In this document: positions 1 to 12,479 of the stretch, piece after piece
Position numbering within the stretch: position 1 is the stretch's first letter
Layout of the letters: each line of letters opens with the position of its first letter
Source: Takakia lepidozioides
Lineage: Eukaryota > Streptophyta > Takakiopsida > Takakiales > Takakiaceae
Assembly (NCBI GenBank): GCA_030704615.1
Contig: CM060731.1
Span: forward strand, 14,262,001 to 14,322,000
Direction: 5' to 3'
DNA: 60,000 nt
Position numbers and translations under genes: made by a program
Notes under the pieces: generated by a model
The model's database searches: none
What the model saw: only the letters and a program-made list of their open reading frames with translations
What the model was told of the DNA's origin: nothing

Positions 1-152
1 ACCAAAGAGGGTATGAAGCCTTCATCAAACACTACGTCCCTACTGTGTTTGACAACCTTAGTTGTCTTATTGAACAACTTATATCCCTTCACACCTTCTG
101 TGTAGCCAATGAAGATGCATCCTTCTGATTTGGAGTCAAGTTTCCTTCGCTT

Positions 153-2216
153 CTAAGTAGGGATATGGACATATGCACAACATCCAAAAATCCTACAGTG
201 AGCCATACTAGGCTTCTGACCACTCCATACCTCTTCTGGTGTTTTTCCCAACACTGATTTGGTAGGTATTATGTTGTGAAGATATGTTTCAGTGCCAACA
301 GCTTCTGACCAAAAATGATTTGAAAGATTCACTTCTTTCAACATACTCCTTGCAGATTCTTGTAGTGATCTATTCATCCACTCAGCTACATCATTATGCT
401 CAGGTGTATATGGAACAGTAAGCTGTCGAGCTATTCCATTCTCTTGACAAAATTGATTGAAAGCCTTTGAGATGTACTCACCACCATTGTCAGATCTCAA
501 AATCTTAAGAGGCTTTCCAGTTTGTTTTTCTACAAGTACTTTGAACTCCTTGAATTTCTCTAGCACTTGACTTTTCTGCCTTAGGAAATTCACCACAACC
601 CTCTTTGACAAATCATCAATGAATGTCACAAAGTACCTTGCTCCTCCAAGTGATGTGGTTTGCATTGGCCCGCACACATCAGAATGTACAAACTCCAATA
701 TACTTGTGGCTCTTCGTCCACCATCCTTAGGAAATTGACCTCGATGTTGCTTCCCTTCCAAGCAACCTTTGCATAAACGCATATCGCTCATCTCCTTCAA
801 TGGTAGTCCTTCCACAAGATGGCTTGAGAGTTGCATCTGTCTCAACTTCTTAATACTCACATGACCTAACCTTCTATGCCACAACTTTGTTTCTGACATG
901 ACAGGTGTAGATCCCAGCTGTGGTGAAAATGTAGTAAGAGCACTAGAGACATGATGTTGTAATCTATACAAGCAATTATCAAGAATAGCTTTTGCTACCA
1001 CAGCTCCTGAGCTATTTGTGATAGTACAACTCTCATCTTGGAATACCACTCTGTATCCCTTTGCAACAATTTGTCTTACAGACAGTAGGTTCTTTGTTAA
1101 AGTAGGGACATGTAGGACATTTTCCACCTCTATGGTTTCCCTTTCATTGAGCATAAGAGAGACTGAGCCTTCCTCACCAATGACATGTTTGCTATCATCT
1201 CCCAAAAGAACATATTGTGTAGGTGAAAGAGATCTATAGGATAAGAAATGCTCTCTATCTGAACTCATATGTTGAGATGCTCCTGAATCAACATACCACA
1301 CATGCTTCTGTCTAGTAGTGGTTGAGAGAGACACAACAAATAGAATAACATTCATCTGATGAGTAGCTATGTTCCCTTCACTCTCTCTGTTGCACTCATC
1401 TACAATGCGCTTTCTACAATCATTGATCATGTGACCAAGTCTCTTGCAATAAAAGCACCTCACTTTGGCTTTTTTGATCTTTGAGCTAGATTGAGGTTTC
1501 TGAAACCTCTGGGACTTCTGAGACATATGTGAAGCGAGTCTTCTATTCAAGACCACTCCAGTCTTGCCTGTGAACAAAGCTCTGTCTACCTCTGTAGATG
1601 TACCTTGACCTTTTCTTCTTGTTTCCTCCTTGAGGAGAAGTCCTATGACAACATCAATAGTTAAGTTGGTTTGTCCTGCTAGAGACACCACAAAACCATC
1701 ATAGGATTCAAGTAAGGTTGCCAATAACACCACTGCGGCGTGTTCATCAGTCACATTAGTTCCCACAGAGACTAGTTGATCTCGCAACACACAAAACAAA
1801 TTCAAGTATTGTTCAACTGAGTCTGACTCGGTCATCTTTAGACCATAGAACTTTTGCGTCGCATACACTTGCGATGTGACATCTTTCGTCTCATATATGC
1901 TTGCTAGCTTGTCCCAAACATCATTAGCATTCTTAGCACTTATAATGAGATGCAACTGATTGTCTCTCAAGCTTGTGATGATGCTAGCTCTTGTCTTCTG
2001 ATCTTTCCTATCCCATATGGCTTGGCCAACAATAGTGTCAGGTCTTGGGACTGATCCATCAACCACTCCCCATAGATCTTTGTCTAGAAGGACCATCTCC
2101 ATCCTAAACTTCCAGGTTTGATAGTTAGCTCCATTGAATCGATCTTCCACTCTCACATCTAATGCACTCGTTATAGACATATAAGGAGGATTGCTAGAAG
2201 ACGACGCTCCAGCCAT
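153..2216 (-). pseudogene. copia Gag-Pol polyprotein, interrupted by an in-frame stop
   Basis: The first in-frame ATG is at 2214-2216. An N-terminal gag domain is followed by a CCHC zinc knuckle (CX2CX4HX4C, starting CFYC), an aspartic protease with a DSGA active site, the GAG-pre-integrase HHCC region, and an integrase core with HSDVCGP, LRSDNGGEY and a downstream Glu. The frame stops at TAG (153-155). The same frame continues to position 1 with typical copia sequence (a GCIFIGY segment), so the stop is a point lesion inside a longer ORF rather than the natural end. Reverse transcriptase and RNase H would lie left of the window. The copy is therefore probably not autonomous unless the stop is read through. 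Confidence 0.88.
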
Positions 2217-2263
2217 AATCAAGTTCTTTCAATCTCAACTACCAACTCTCACCTAGAGAAGAA

Positions 2264-2277
2264 TGGCTCTGATACCA
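2264..2277 (-). other. tRNA-iMet primer-binding site
   Basis: The minus strand reads TGGTATCAGAGCCA directly after the LTR. This is complementary to the 3' end of plant initiator tRNA-Met and is the usual copia minus-strand primer site. It fixes the inner LTR boundary. Confidence 0.9.
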
Positions 2278-2584
2278 TGTTAGAATTGAGCAAGAACATG
2301 AACAAGAACTAAAGTCTTAGACTAAAGCTAAAACTAAAGCTCTCCTCCCAACCATAGAAGCCACCATCATACTCTTACCCTTAGACTAGTGGCTTCACCC
2401 CCGAGCTTGTACAAGAAGGTCTCTAGAAAGTCCTACTTGGTCACTTCCACTTCCACTATGGTGATCATCCACCTTCTAGCCATTCACCTTCCAAAGGTGA
2501 GTTAAACAGGATAGTCTCTTAGACTTCTAAACCTTTGGCCTTCAAGACTTTTAGTCTTCTAGAAATGTAAAATTTCTTCCAACA
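2278..2584 (-). repeat. 5' LTR of the copia element (307 bp)
   Basis: On the minus strand it begins TGTTGGAAGAAATTTTACA and ends TTCTAACA. The ends form the imperfect terminal inverted repeat TGTTRGAA/TTCYAACA, with the canonical TG...CA. It abuts the primer-binding site directly. Confidence 0.85.
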
Positions 2585-3982
2585 TGCATATTGTGGCAAT
2601 ACAGTTTTGGAATTGATAGTCACCTGTATCTGTTCAACTCAACTCTCATGCGTCCCGGTTGAGACTTGAGATATTCCAAATGTCCATTTGTAACAATGTC
2701 TGTTTGGAATACTTACGGACATAGTAGATATTATGAGCTTAGGATAACTTCAAGCAATCTACATTTGGGGGCTATTTCAATAAGTGGAAATGTTGTTTCC
2801 AGCACTTAAAACTGTGCAACTGCTGAGAAGCCTGTTCTTCTTAGTCTTCGGAGTTACTTAGTTACTTGATGCGTAGATCTCACGCGGCAAGATTTGGGTC
2901 CCCTAGTCCCCTGTGATGCTCAATTTAATTGTTTTGCTTTCCCGACGATCAAGTGGTAATAATAGCTTCCTTACTTGCTCAAACTCTTCGTGAAGTAGCA
3001 GGTGGCATTTCGAGATGGATTGGCTAATATAGGCGTGAAAGCCAACGCAACACATGGAGTCCATGTGGCAACTCATCCCGAACAAACTGTGGGTAATCAG
3101 CCTACAAGATCTGTACATCTAATTCTTAGCAACTGCATGGAAAGGCCAAAGAAGAATGCCCCTCAGAGTAGACGTCTTTCAAAGAAGAAGCAAGAAGACC
3201 ATAGAGGAATGCCTCTGCTTTACTTGCCATGAGAAAGGTCATAGCCAACACGTCCACTTATGGCTCCCCGCACATCTTTTCTTGTCACAGTTCTGTTCTT
3301 GTCACATCTTTTTCTATCTTAGATAACCACATCTTTCCTCCTATAGTACTCCATCTATTAATTCTCCCTTTATATCTTTACCTCAAATCATATTAGGTTC
3401 AAAAACCCTAGAGACGTTATAATCGCAGTGCTACTAGAGCCAGGAACAAGAATCTTACATAGAGTATGACTTTTGGACATGTTCTGTTGATCTTTGTATG
3501 ATTCAAAAACAATACTGCCGATGGGTTTTCGCTGTGACACCCTAATAAGCCGTGTTTATTGCTTAACTCCTTCATCGCAGGGAAGCAGCACCTACAAAGC
3601 TCAAGCTTGCCGATGGTCCACCATCGTTTCCGCCATTGATCACTCCTGGACCCACTAGTGAGAAATTGTTGAGATCCTTGGACTCGAGCCAATATATGCA
3701 GTTGAAGCCTGCTGTGGCAGGCCACGCGTTTGGTTCGTCCAAGAAACTGCGATGAGGGGGACTCAAATGGTTCCTTTGGTCCTTACCGTCCTCGGAAGCT
3801 GAAATTTCTCTATTGTTGAATTGTTCCCTCCACCTGTTCATCAGTACAGCGGTATTCAAGATCGATATGTCGACGTCCTACATCAAAGATCGGAAGAACC
3901 ATGAGCTAGCATCATGGAAATTCCTAGCTAGAAAGAACGCTCCTGCTGGGAGGCAAGGCACTGATCACCTACGCACCATGAT
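2585..3982. other. Intergenic, no supported gene
   Basis: Only short ORFs without recognisable domains occur here, on both strands. The stretch 3570-3980 is less AT-rich and looks like eroded coding DNA, but no family was recognised. Confidence 0.5.
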
Positions 3983-4842
3983 GTATATACCAGTGTTGGG
4001 CGGTTCTTGCATTTGTGAAGGAACCTTCGGTTCCGGTTCCAAAATTATTTCAAGAGACGGTTCCGGATCCGGTTCCGGTTTTTTTTTATTGAGCCGGTTC
4101 CGGTCCGGTTCCGGATCCAACTTTTAAACATGGGGGCGGTTCCGATTACCGGTTAGTTGCTGATAAAAACCATCGGTTCCGGTTAGGTTCCGGTTCTATT
4201 TTAAAAATATATTTGTTTAATTTAATTAGATTTAAAATATTTTATCAGTCCGGTAGATTAAATAGCAGTGTATTCACATATTTGAACTAAAATCCAACGA
4301 TTTTGTTAGTTTTCACTAACACAAAAAAACAAACAAAAATACTCTAAATAAACTGGTAGAAGAAAATGGGTAAAATTTTATGGGTTGAAAGTACTATTCA
4401 GCTACCTGGCAAGTATTGGCATCTTCAAACATTTTATTAATGAACTTAGCCAGGATATCATGGAGCTGGAGATTGAACCCAAGATCTCATGGCGCTGAAG
4501 CATTGAACATAGAATCTCATGGCCTTCAAGCATTGAACCCAGGATCTCAGGAGCTTAAGAGCATTAAATAAGTTTTTCCCTGGGCCCACCAGCCCCACGA
4601 AGGGGTCAAGAACCAAGAACCGGAACCAGAACCGCTTTGGAGCTGGAACCGCCGGTTCCCACACATGTGGTCGTAGCTGGAACCGCCGGTTCCGGTTCCC
4701 ACACAATCCCCAATGAGCGGTTCCGGTTCCGGTTCCGGTTCCGCACAGGCGGGTCCGGTTCCGGTCCGGTTCCACATAACCGGAACCGGAACCAGCGGTT
4801 ACCCGGGGCCCAGGTGGGTAACCGCCCAACACTGGTATATAC
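3983..4842. mobile_element. Non-autonomous hAT element with 8-bp target duplication
   Basis: The element spans 3991-4834 (844 bp). Its ends are perfect inverted repeats, CAGTGTTGGGCGGTT at the left and AACCGCCCAACACTG at the right. Both sides carry the 8-bp duplication GTATATAC (3983-3990 and 4835-4842). An 8-bp duplication and CAGTGTTG-type ends are hallmarks of hAT elements. The interior has no transposase. It consists of GGTTCCGG-type subterminal repeats (about 4020-4190 and 4610-4790) around an AT-rich core. Such subterminal repeats are the usual transposase-binding sites in hAT. The intact ends and duplication suggest a fairly recent insertion. Confidence 0.9.
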
Positions 4843-6715
4843 CACACCCCTCCTTTGCGCGCTAGATGGCGGCATCCTTTTACGTACCTTCAGAAGATGA
4901 TTGGAGGCACAAGGCCCAGAAAATGTGGAGGGCCTGAGGAGCACCTTAGATCCGGATGGCACCTACACCGTGGAGCTGCCGAATGCCAATTACACGCCTA
5001 ATTCTTCTGGACATGCTTTTCGCAATGCCTATCCGCATCACTCGATCCATCAAATTCCAATTTTAAAGCAAGTCCTCTTTCTGAAGCAATTCTACTTCCC
5101 AGTGCTATCGGAACAAGTCCTAACAATGAAGTCATGAATCATGATCTGATCGTGCCATTTTTGCAGTAGCCCGAAAGATGTTTTCAGTTTTAGAAAAAGT
5201 ATACCCACCTGAACCGCCCAATTTAATTTCATTCAAGCTTCTTGTGGTCTTAACATTCAAAAAACAAGAAAACGGCCTCCCGTCACTCCAGTTGAAAACT
5301 GTGTTCAAGGTCCACTTTTCTGCACTACCTATGCTTGACCTTTAGACTAGATTGAGGCCGGGCGAAACTGCTAGATGTACAGAATTTCCTCATTCGAAAA
5401 CTGGGTTTCTGGACAAGTTGTGCACAAAATTAATGCATTTGTCATTTGCTATTTGTTCATCTCTGGAACAATTCGTTTAGGTCCTATCTCAGATCCTCGT
5501 GCATTGTTCCTAGCTTTGATCTGCGCTATCTAATTATATGTTACACTATATGATTTAAAAAAGTAAGATTTCGTAGACACACGTACCTGTGTACTATCAT
5601 CAAACCTGCCATCTCCTTTCGCCCCTTTTGACATGACAGTGAAAATTCTAATACTACTTTGTCCGTTCTGCTCATGAAATCTCTTGAATTTTTAACGTGG
5701 TTCTGTAAGGTTCCATAGCTCAACGTAAACATATGTGGCATGTGACTGAGGAAGCTTCGATACTTCTGCACCTTGGCAGTAAGTTAGTGTTGAGGTAAGA
5801 ATGAGAACTCGGATGAAGTGTTTGCAGGCACCACCCAGCGGATCAGGTCTCGCATTCCACCATCTAGCATACCGCACATATTTGCAGAGGACTCTGGTAA
5901 GCATGGCTTGGACTTGGAAGTTGGAATACTAGTGCCTGCAGTCTGCGCCTTACAGTGAGTCCATCTCAGCCATTTCAAAATGCATTAGCGAATCGTATAA
6001 TGTTATGTAGACAGGGCATATGATGTGTAGATGAGTATCATCTGTCTGGGAATAATCGCATTCACGTGCGCTGCATCTCGTACTGCCCCTCAGTGCAGTT
6101 TGACATCTACTGCGACTTACCTTGCACTTCTCGCGCTTGAAAATGGGGTGTCAATGGCAAGTGGCCATCCATCAATTGGACTGGTGTGCTCACCTGGAAC
6201 CGTGGGTAAACAACAACAATATAGTGTGCCACTTCGTATCTTCACCCTACAGCTCCTTTTGGAAAGCCAAGTAACTTATAAGCGTTGTATCAACTATAGA
6301 GACAAACAAGAGGCTCGAGCTGGGGTAAAAATGATAATTGTCCATGATGGCTTCAGTTAGACAGCAACAGATTAGTCAGCTGGAACTCAATATCTGAGAT
6401 TTCATGTCGAATCATCCCTCCGGCGATCAGGAAAGGCAAGCTGAGTAGATCTCTCTACTAAGTTCGTGAAATGTTCCGCAAGAAATATTAATGAAGTCTC
6501 TACCTGTGGATAAGAGTTTGAGACCCATGTTGTGAGAACTCTAGTTGGACTGCTGGAAGGTAGCAATTACATAACATGAAAGCTAAAGAATTTGACTGAG
6601 GGAGCATGTCCTTGGCTAGACTATTTCAGACAAAACTGTTCAAACTGGCTGACTAATCGCTTCACTGGCCTCTGCAATGAGAGCAAATTCTAAGCATGAT
6701 AAAAATTTCAGCACT
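4843..6715. other. Downstream flank of the phytol kinase gene, no supported gene
   Basis: Small ORFs occur on both strands. One exon-like island on the plus strand (about 5829-5896) is bounded by an acceptor (TTTGCAG) and a donor (CTCTG/GTAAGC), but neither its frame nor any partner exon could be tied to a known family. Confidence 0.4.
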
Positions 6716-9700
6716 TCAGTATGGTAGCAATAACATGCCAACTAAAATGGCTGTACATGGGACACTGAAATTGTCATCGAGGTGAAGTGGCAGAGATTCG
6801 ACAATCGTAGCAGAAAGTGACACCCCTAATGTTCCAAGAATCGTTCTCCAAGTCACCTCAAAGTAACCAAATGCTGAAAAATATGCCAGATATCTGCACA
6901 CACACAAGTTTGATTCAACAACTCGAGAATGTTGGAGCAAAAAACACATAGAGTGGTATCTTTTCATCCCAGAGAAAGAACGAAGAAAGCTGATGCAAGA
7001 GTGAGTAATGTTCTTGGACATTTGAACATAATTGTCACTGCCTGTCCTTCACCCCAGCAACCCCTTCTTGCTAAACTGACAGTATTCTTTTTAACTTACC
7101 CAATTGACGCTATAGAAGCCAGAACAAAGAAGGCAAGTGACCCCATCCATGACTTGCTCCTGTTGTAGGGAAGCTTCACTGTCCCGTATTTTCTACCCAA
7201 GATATCTGCAAAACCTGCAACAAACAATCTGTATGCCTCAGTGGTGGATTGTTGGAAAACCTTTGGAATGGAAAATTTCAAAAGTTTACATACTCTCCAA
7301 AAACTTGACTTAGGGTTCCTAGCTCAGGACAGTCACTCTTGCTCCTGGTCTCTGAGTGAAACAAAGAGTAAGTTTGTCATGGCTTAAACATACCATCTCC
7401 TGCACACAAATTTGCTATTGTAACAGCACCAATGGGTGAATTGCGCCAAAAGCAGAGTGTGACAATTGCTATGCTTATTGCATAATAGAGTGGCCCCTGC
7501 AGCAACTCCCTGTCAACAAAGTACTGTTCAGTTAGAATGAAGACAAAGAGGTCATCTGGAGCAAACCCACTAAGGAAAATTTAAAAAGACTTATGAGGTC
7601 GCAGAGAAGGTCATTTTCTACACTTATGTTTGCCAGATGTAAATGCCCTGAAGGGCAATGCTGACATGATTTGAGGGAGTATGCATTACTTCAGCTGAAA
7701 ACAGTGTAGATGGAAGTGGCTACAGCTTACCTCTGGCTGCCTTCCCTGCTCACGGCCTTCACAAGAGCTTCATTTCGCCATAGTCCCAGCCCCAAGCAAA
7801 GCATACGCACCCCATTGACCGCAGGAGCAAATGCTGCCATATACTTTGCTTGCGGGGCCATGCTGCAAAATCGACAACGATATAAACCCAGATCCTACTT
7901 CTTGCCTCCGCCTTAGGGGACCCAGTAACAACCCCAATACCTGAACACCAAATGAGGAGAGAATATGACTAAAATACTTCATACATTTCTATATGCTAAA
8001 AGACATTAGCATTTATGATGATTAGAGGATGTGGTTGATCACATTGCCTCATCATAGATTCTGTAGGGGAGTGTTCAATCATAGCTTAGGCAGTAGATCA
8101 GACAGCACTTTCTCACCCATCCTTTTGAGGTTGTTTTGAGTGGCTGCTTGAAGATGTGGAAGCCATCAGCCTTTGTGATGGAAGCTAGGCGAAACTATCG
8201 TCCTTGCACTGGTGTTCCTTAGTGACTTTATCAGTCACAGGGACAGCTGGGAAAGTCTATGATTCTCCCTCCACCAACCTGAAGCTGCCACTGGAGGTCC
8301 AAATTCGAAAAGTTCTTGAGACAGGCAGGGATGTGAATGTCTACATTTTGATGCTGCAGGGGATTAATTCATCATGATAATGTCTACCTTACTCCAGGTC
8401 CTTCATGAGCCTCAGAGCCTGGGTCTGATGTCAGGGAGGGCAACTCCAAGGCATAGACGTAGTCTAGCCCGGAGCCACACAGCTCCATGCCCTTGAGACT
8501 TCCATGCCGAGCTGGTGAAGTACAAAACAAGATTGGTAACTCTGCCACATGGATGCAAGACCAACCTATCAAAGAGCCCACGTTGCCAGGTGGACTTTCA
8601 AGTCTCTGAACATCTCAAAGTGCACACCACAAGAAGCACAAGCCTCCTCTGAGCTTCTTCTGGGCTTTGATGAACAAATGGGACTCATGGACCACCTACA
8701 GGGGCTTCTCCTTCTGAACATTGGCTGAAGTAACTTAAAAGTAGAATTCCCACCACTTAAAGTCAGTTAACCCTGCAGGGAAACAGGGAACCCGAGCTGT
8801 GGGGAAAATATGCCATGGTTCAGGTGCAATCTGAAGATAGACTTCAGTTTTACAGGCGGGTCCTACAAATGGAAAGAGAAACAAGGAACAAGAAAAAAAT
8901 GGTCTAAATCCAACTCTTTCATATGGAGATATTCTCCAGATTGAGGCTCACGGAGTGAGCGATGGTGCACGCATGATCTCTCTCTCTCCCTTGCACTCTC
9001 CCTGCTGCGTAGGAGGAATTTACAGTTGAAGACCTCAAAATAGATAGTCGCTTTTCCAAAATGAAATGTGTACCTGAAGAGAGGCCAGAATAGCATGAAC
9101 ACCAGACCCGACAAAATGTGCACCAACTTTCGGCTCAATTTCTGCACCCCACCAAGCCTCCCTTCTTAATCTCCGTCTGCTGCTGTAAGTACGGAGTGAC
9201 GGCAGAGAGCCCGGCAAGCCCGTCACAAACTATCAAATTTTGCGAATTCCTCACTCGAGGCAACAACTCCGGAACTCCGGTAGAGAGACAGCACCTTGTC
9301 AAGCACATTCCGCTTGGCCAGCTCGTCAAAAAACTGCAAAATCCCAAGTGCTCCAGCCAGGGTGATGCTGGCCGCCACAAAGTCCACCATGGGGAGCGAT
9401 TGAGTGGTAGTGACAGAGGTTGTGAGACCCGGTGTCATTAATGCGCAGTTGCACAGCAATCTAGCTGGGAAGCTGTTTGCTTGCTTGGAATGGAAACCTT
9501 GGGAGTGAGCTTCCGATTTCTGCAAGCACAAACGCGAACAGAAATCTTTGAGAGACACAAATCTGGCGAAAGATTCAGTGATGATAGGCATTCGAACAGG
9601 AGCGTGGGGAAGGTTGAAGGTGATGGGGTGTCCTCTGTGGGGCCCGTGTGGGATAATGTCCAAATGGGTTTCGGGTGTTCCTATCTGCTTGTCAGCAGGG

Positions 9701-10080
9701 TAAGAAGTTGGTCCAGACTCCTGAAGAAGCTCGCAACAGTCATGAGAGTGTGGGTGTTGAGAACATTTAACTGGAGAAAAGATCGGTTTCTCAGACAAGA
9801 ATTTTAAGCTCCCTAAGCATCCGGTTGAGATATGTGGGTTTCGTGAGGAAGAATCCCTCCAGCGTGAAACAATGCCAGCCACCACCACTGGAGACTGCGA
9901 TCGCCTCAAAAAACACAGACCCTGTCCGAAGCAGAGAGGAGGTTGCACGCAGATTCTAGTGGAGTAGAAACTGCTCGACCTGGAGCTGGAGTATAACAGA
10001 ATCGTCTCACCGCTCTCTGCACTGGGCTGCAACACGGACCCAACAATCTGTCTTTGGCATTCTAATGAGGCAAGAGCCAT
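6716..10080 (-). CDS. VTE5: Phytol kinase (VTE5-like), plastid membrane
   Basis: Phytol kinase phosphorylates phytol released from chlorophyll with CTP; the product feeds tocopherol and phylloquinone synthesis at plastid membranes. I read six exons: 10080-9295, 9141-9074, 7862-7731, 7509-7394, 7214-7100 and 6893-6716. All junctions have GT/AG and matching phases, giving about 464 residues. Family landmarks occur in order: FFDELAKRNVLDK then KLSRKLVHILSG across the first junction, NGVRML, ELLQGPLYY, an AGDG nucleotide-binding segment, GRKYGTVKLPYNRSKSW, and a C-terminal VESLP/DDNFSVP stretch. The hydrophobic segments fit a multi-span membrane protein. The first in-frame ATG is at 10080. The N-terminal 200 residues are unusually long for a transit peptide, so a later ATG or an unseen intron is possible. 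The farnesol kinase (FOLK) paralogue is the alternative; the ESLP/DDNxSVP end favours VTE5. Confidence 0.85.
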
Positions 10081-12479
10081 GTGGTGTTGTACAGAACCTG
10101 GACCTTTTGCAGAGCTCTGTGCAGGAGACGGAGTATTAATGGCTGCCTGCTTACAAGGGAGGAATACCCTCGCAGACAGACTCTGGAGAAGAACCTGACA
10201 ATCCTTCAAAGACCACACGCTTGAGAGGCTCTTCCCACTGGTGACCACAAGTCACCTCTCTACGTCAACCGGTGGTCACCAGTTACCGTCATTAAAGAAA
10301 CCAACTACATCGAGTACTAAGGCGGGGCCTTATCGAGGAACTAATTAAGCGGCCAATGCTCCTGAGAATTCTCATAGCCGTTGATATTTCAGGAATCGAG
10401 AGTGGACAATGGATGTTGCGATGAGCAATGGGTTCATTTTATTTTTGGAAGGGTTGACCTACTACTGCATGCCTCGTACGTCCCGGCTTTTCACTCTAAT
10501 TTAATTTAGTTCTTTATTTTGTCACTAATCTTTTGTAAGAGACTGTGTGAAAAAGAAAGTATCTCACCCTCCCGCCTTGCGAAAGAAGCGTAAGTTACTG
10601 AGTGTGTGATGCTTGTTTTGCTTTTGATTATCTGGTTTTAACACTTTGATGGTACAATGTTGTATTAGAGCTCTGATGTCAGTAGAAACAAAGAAAAAGA
10701 GGAGTCTGCTGTCTTTCATCACAGTGTACAAATGAGGGATGCTTCTATAATTCTATCATAGTTAAGGGGGTTTGACATTTGCCGCATACACACAGATGAG
10801 TGATGGGTGGTTAATTTCCTGCAAACTGCTTAGTGCATCTGCATTATTAGTGAGAGATGATTCAGCTTGGGGCAATCTGTTCATTGCAAGCTGAATACAA
10901 AAGTGAAGCTTAGTGGAATGTCTGTATAGTCAATGGGGGTTTGTTTGGGATGAGAGAAAGACATATGTAGGATGTGGTTATGATTGTGTGTTCCTGGTTA
11001 AACTTCCAAGATGGATTTCACTGGATATCTGGCTGGGCGCATCTACATTGCATGTAGATAGGCTGATTTGTTGGATAATTAGAGCTAGGGTACTTGTATC
11101 TGAAAGGGGAGAGAAGGTTTGAGAAAAGAGAGAGCTGCACAGCAAAAGGGTGTGCGTGACTAGTGATGCATTTGTATTAAGGTTGTGTAAAATTATGAAC
11201 AAGAGAGGTTTCTTATTCCCATTCATGTCTTCCCTTCCGCTGCGGCGTGGATGAGGACACATGAACTCTGATCATGAACAGTACATAGGGAATTAAATAG
11301 GGGTCGGTTTTTGGATAACAAGTTGCTGCTACACTAGAAGAGACAAAATTAAAATTATCCATAAGGGGATTTATGCCCCTTCTTTTCACACTACAGAGGA
11401 GATAGATATCTTGTTTGGTCAATTTGGCATCTTCGAGTGCTGAGATAACGCATTGTATTTGTCTGGTGGTGATGCGTGTGCCCTGAAGCCTTCTTGAGGG
11501 TCACTAAGTATGTGGTGTTGTATCTTCATTCTATATCAAAGAATGCTCTAACTTACTCTGACACTGCAGCGGCAAGAAGAGACAGATTACATAGTAGCGG
11601 CGAGAGAGAAACAGACTCCTAGAAGCATTCCTAAATGTACAGATGTAATCTAGTGACGCGGGGAAGTTTGAAAGTATGGCCAAGCATTAGATGGGGCCTT
11701 GGAGTTGAATGCGAGGGAGCCGGTTCAGCCAGCGTGGACCCCCCGCCACCCCACGCCCACCCCCCACTCCGTCACCCGCAGCGCGGCACGCCCTCCCGTG
11801 CCTCATGTTCCCGCTGCCAGGACATGAGACGTGCCCTCTCCCGCATCCCCATCCCTCCTCACATCCCGCCCTCATGCATGGCATCGCCCTCCATCCCCCC
11901 TGCATGCCTTCATCCTCCCCATGCTACATGGTATCCCAAGCATACATCATGCCCTCTTTCAAAAATTCTGACATCTATTTAAATTTCAAATGGCAAATTT
12001 GAAGAAACAATGGACGTTGGGATATATGCCACGTCGTCACATGCATTGCCACCCCAATCTAGGGTTTTGCTACCCTCATCGTGCATTTCCTCGTACAACA
12101 GTTCTATCCCCACCTTCCAAACGCATCCCCACCTTGGCACTCTGCGTTCACCTTCCATATTGAATTGTGTTTGTATGTTGCCTACATATGTTGCATACCA
12201 TTGTAAGTTGCAATCGTGTGGATGTCTGGCCCACCTGAAAAAATTGTGCTTGCATAGGGCACAATTTGTTGTCTGATGCATGAATTTCCTTTGCAGCTAT
12301 ACATGCCCACAATCTGCCAGCAGAACAAAAGAGTAGGAGGTTTATGTGAGGATAGGGCAGGGAAAACAAAAGGTACAGAACCTACCTCTGTCAGGGGCTG
12401 ACGTTGGTAGTGTGACTTACCATCATATATAGAATTAATCCGGGTTTTCCAGATATCCTCTAGAAACTCAGAAGGAGTT
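10081..12479. other. Upstream region of the phytol kinase gene, no supported gene
   Basis: No ORF with recognisable domains. It contains one copy of a GC-rich interspersed repeat (listed separately) and AT-rich spacer. The phytol kinase promoter should lie in the first kilobase. Confidence 0.5.
11679..11924 (+). repeat. Interspersed GC-rich repeat, copy 1
   Basis: It begins GCCAAGCATTAGATGGGGCC and continues through a C-rich segment of CCCCACGCCCACCCCCCACT type. A second copy lies inverted at 17941-18194 with roughly 90% identity by eye and one indel of about 10 bp. The short proline-rich ORFs over it are compositional. The element class is unknown. Confidence 0.75.

Larger units (their letters stand above)
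1..2584 (-). mobile_element. Ty1/copia LTR retrotransposon, 5' half, truncated by window edge
   Basis: Reading leftward, the element starts with an LTR (2584 to 2278), then a primer-binding site, then a gag-protease-integrase ORF, and leaves the window before reverse transcriptase. The order gag, protease, integrase with RT still to come is diagnostic of the copia superfamily. The right flank begins at 2585. The target duplication cannot be checked because the other end is outside. Confidence 0.93.

Noticed and set aside
4458-4962. Glu/Pro/Gly/Thr-rich ORFs
   Set aside because: They translate the GGTTCC subterminal repeats of the hAT element in several frames.
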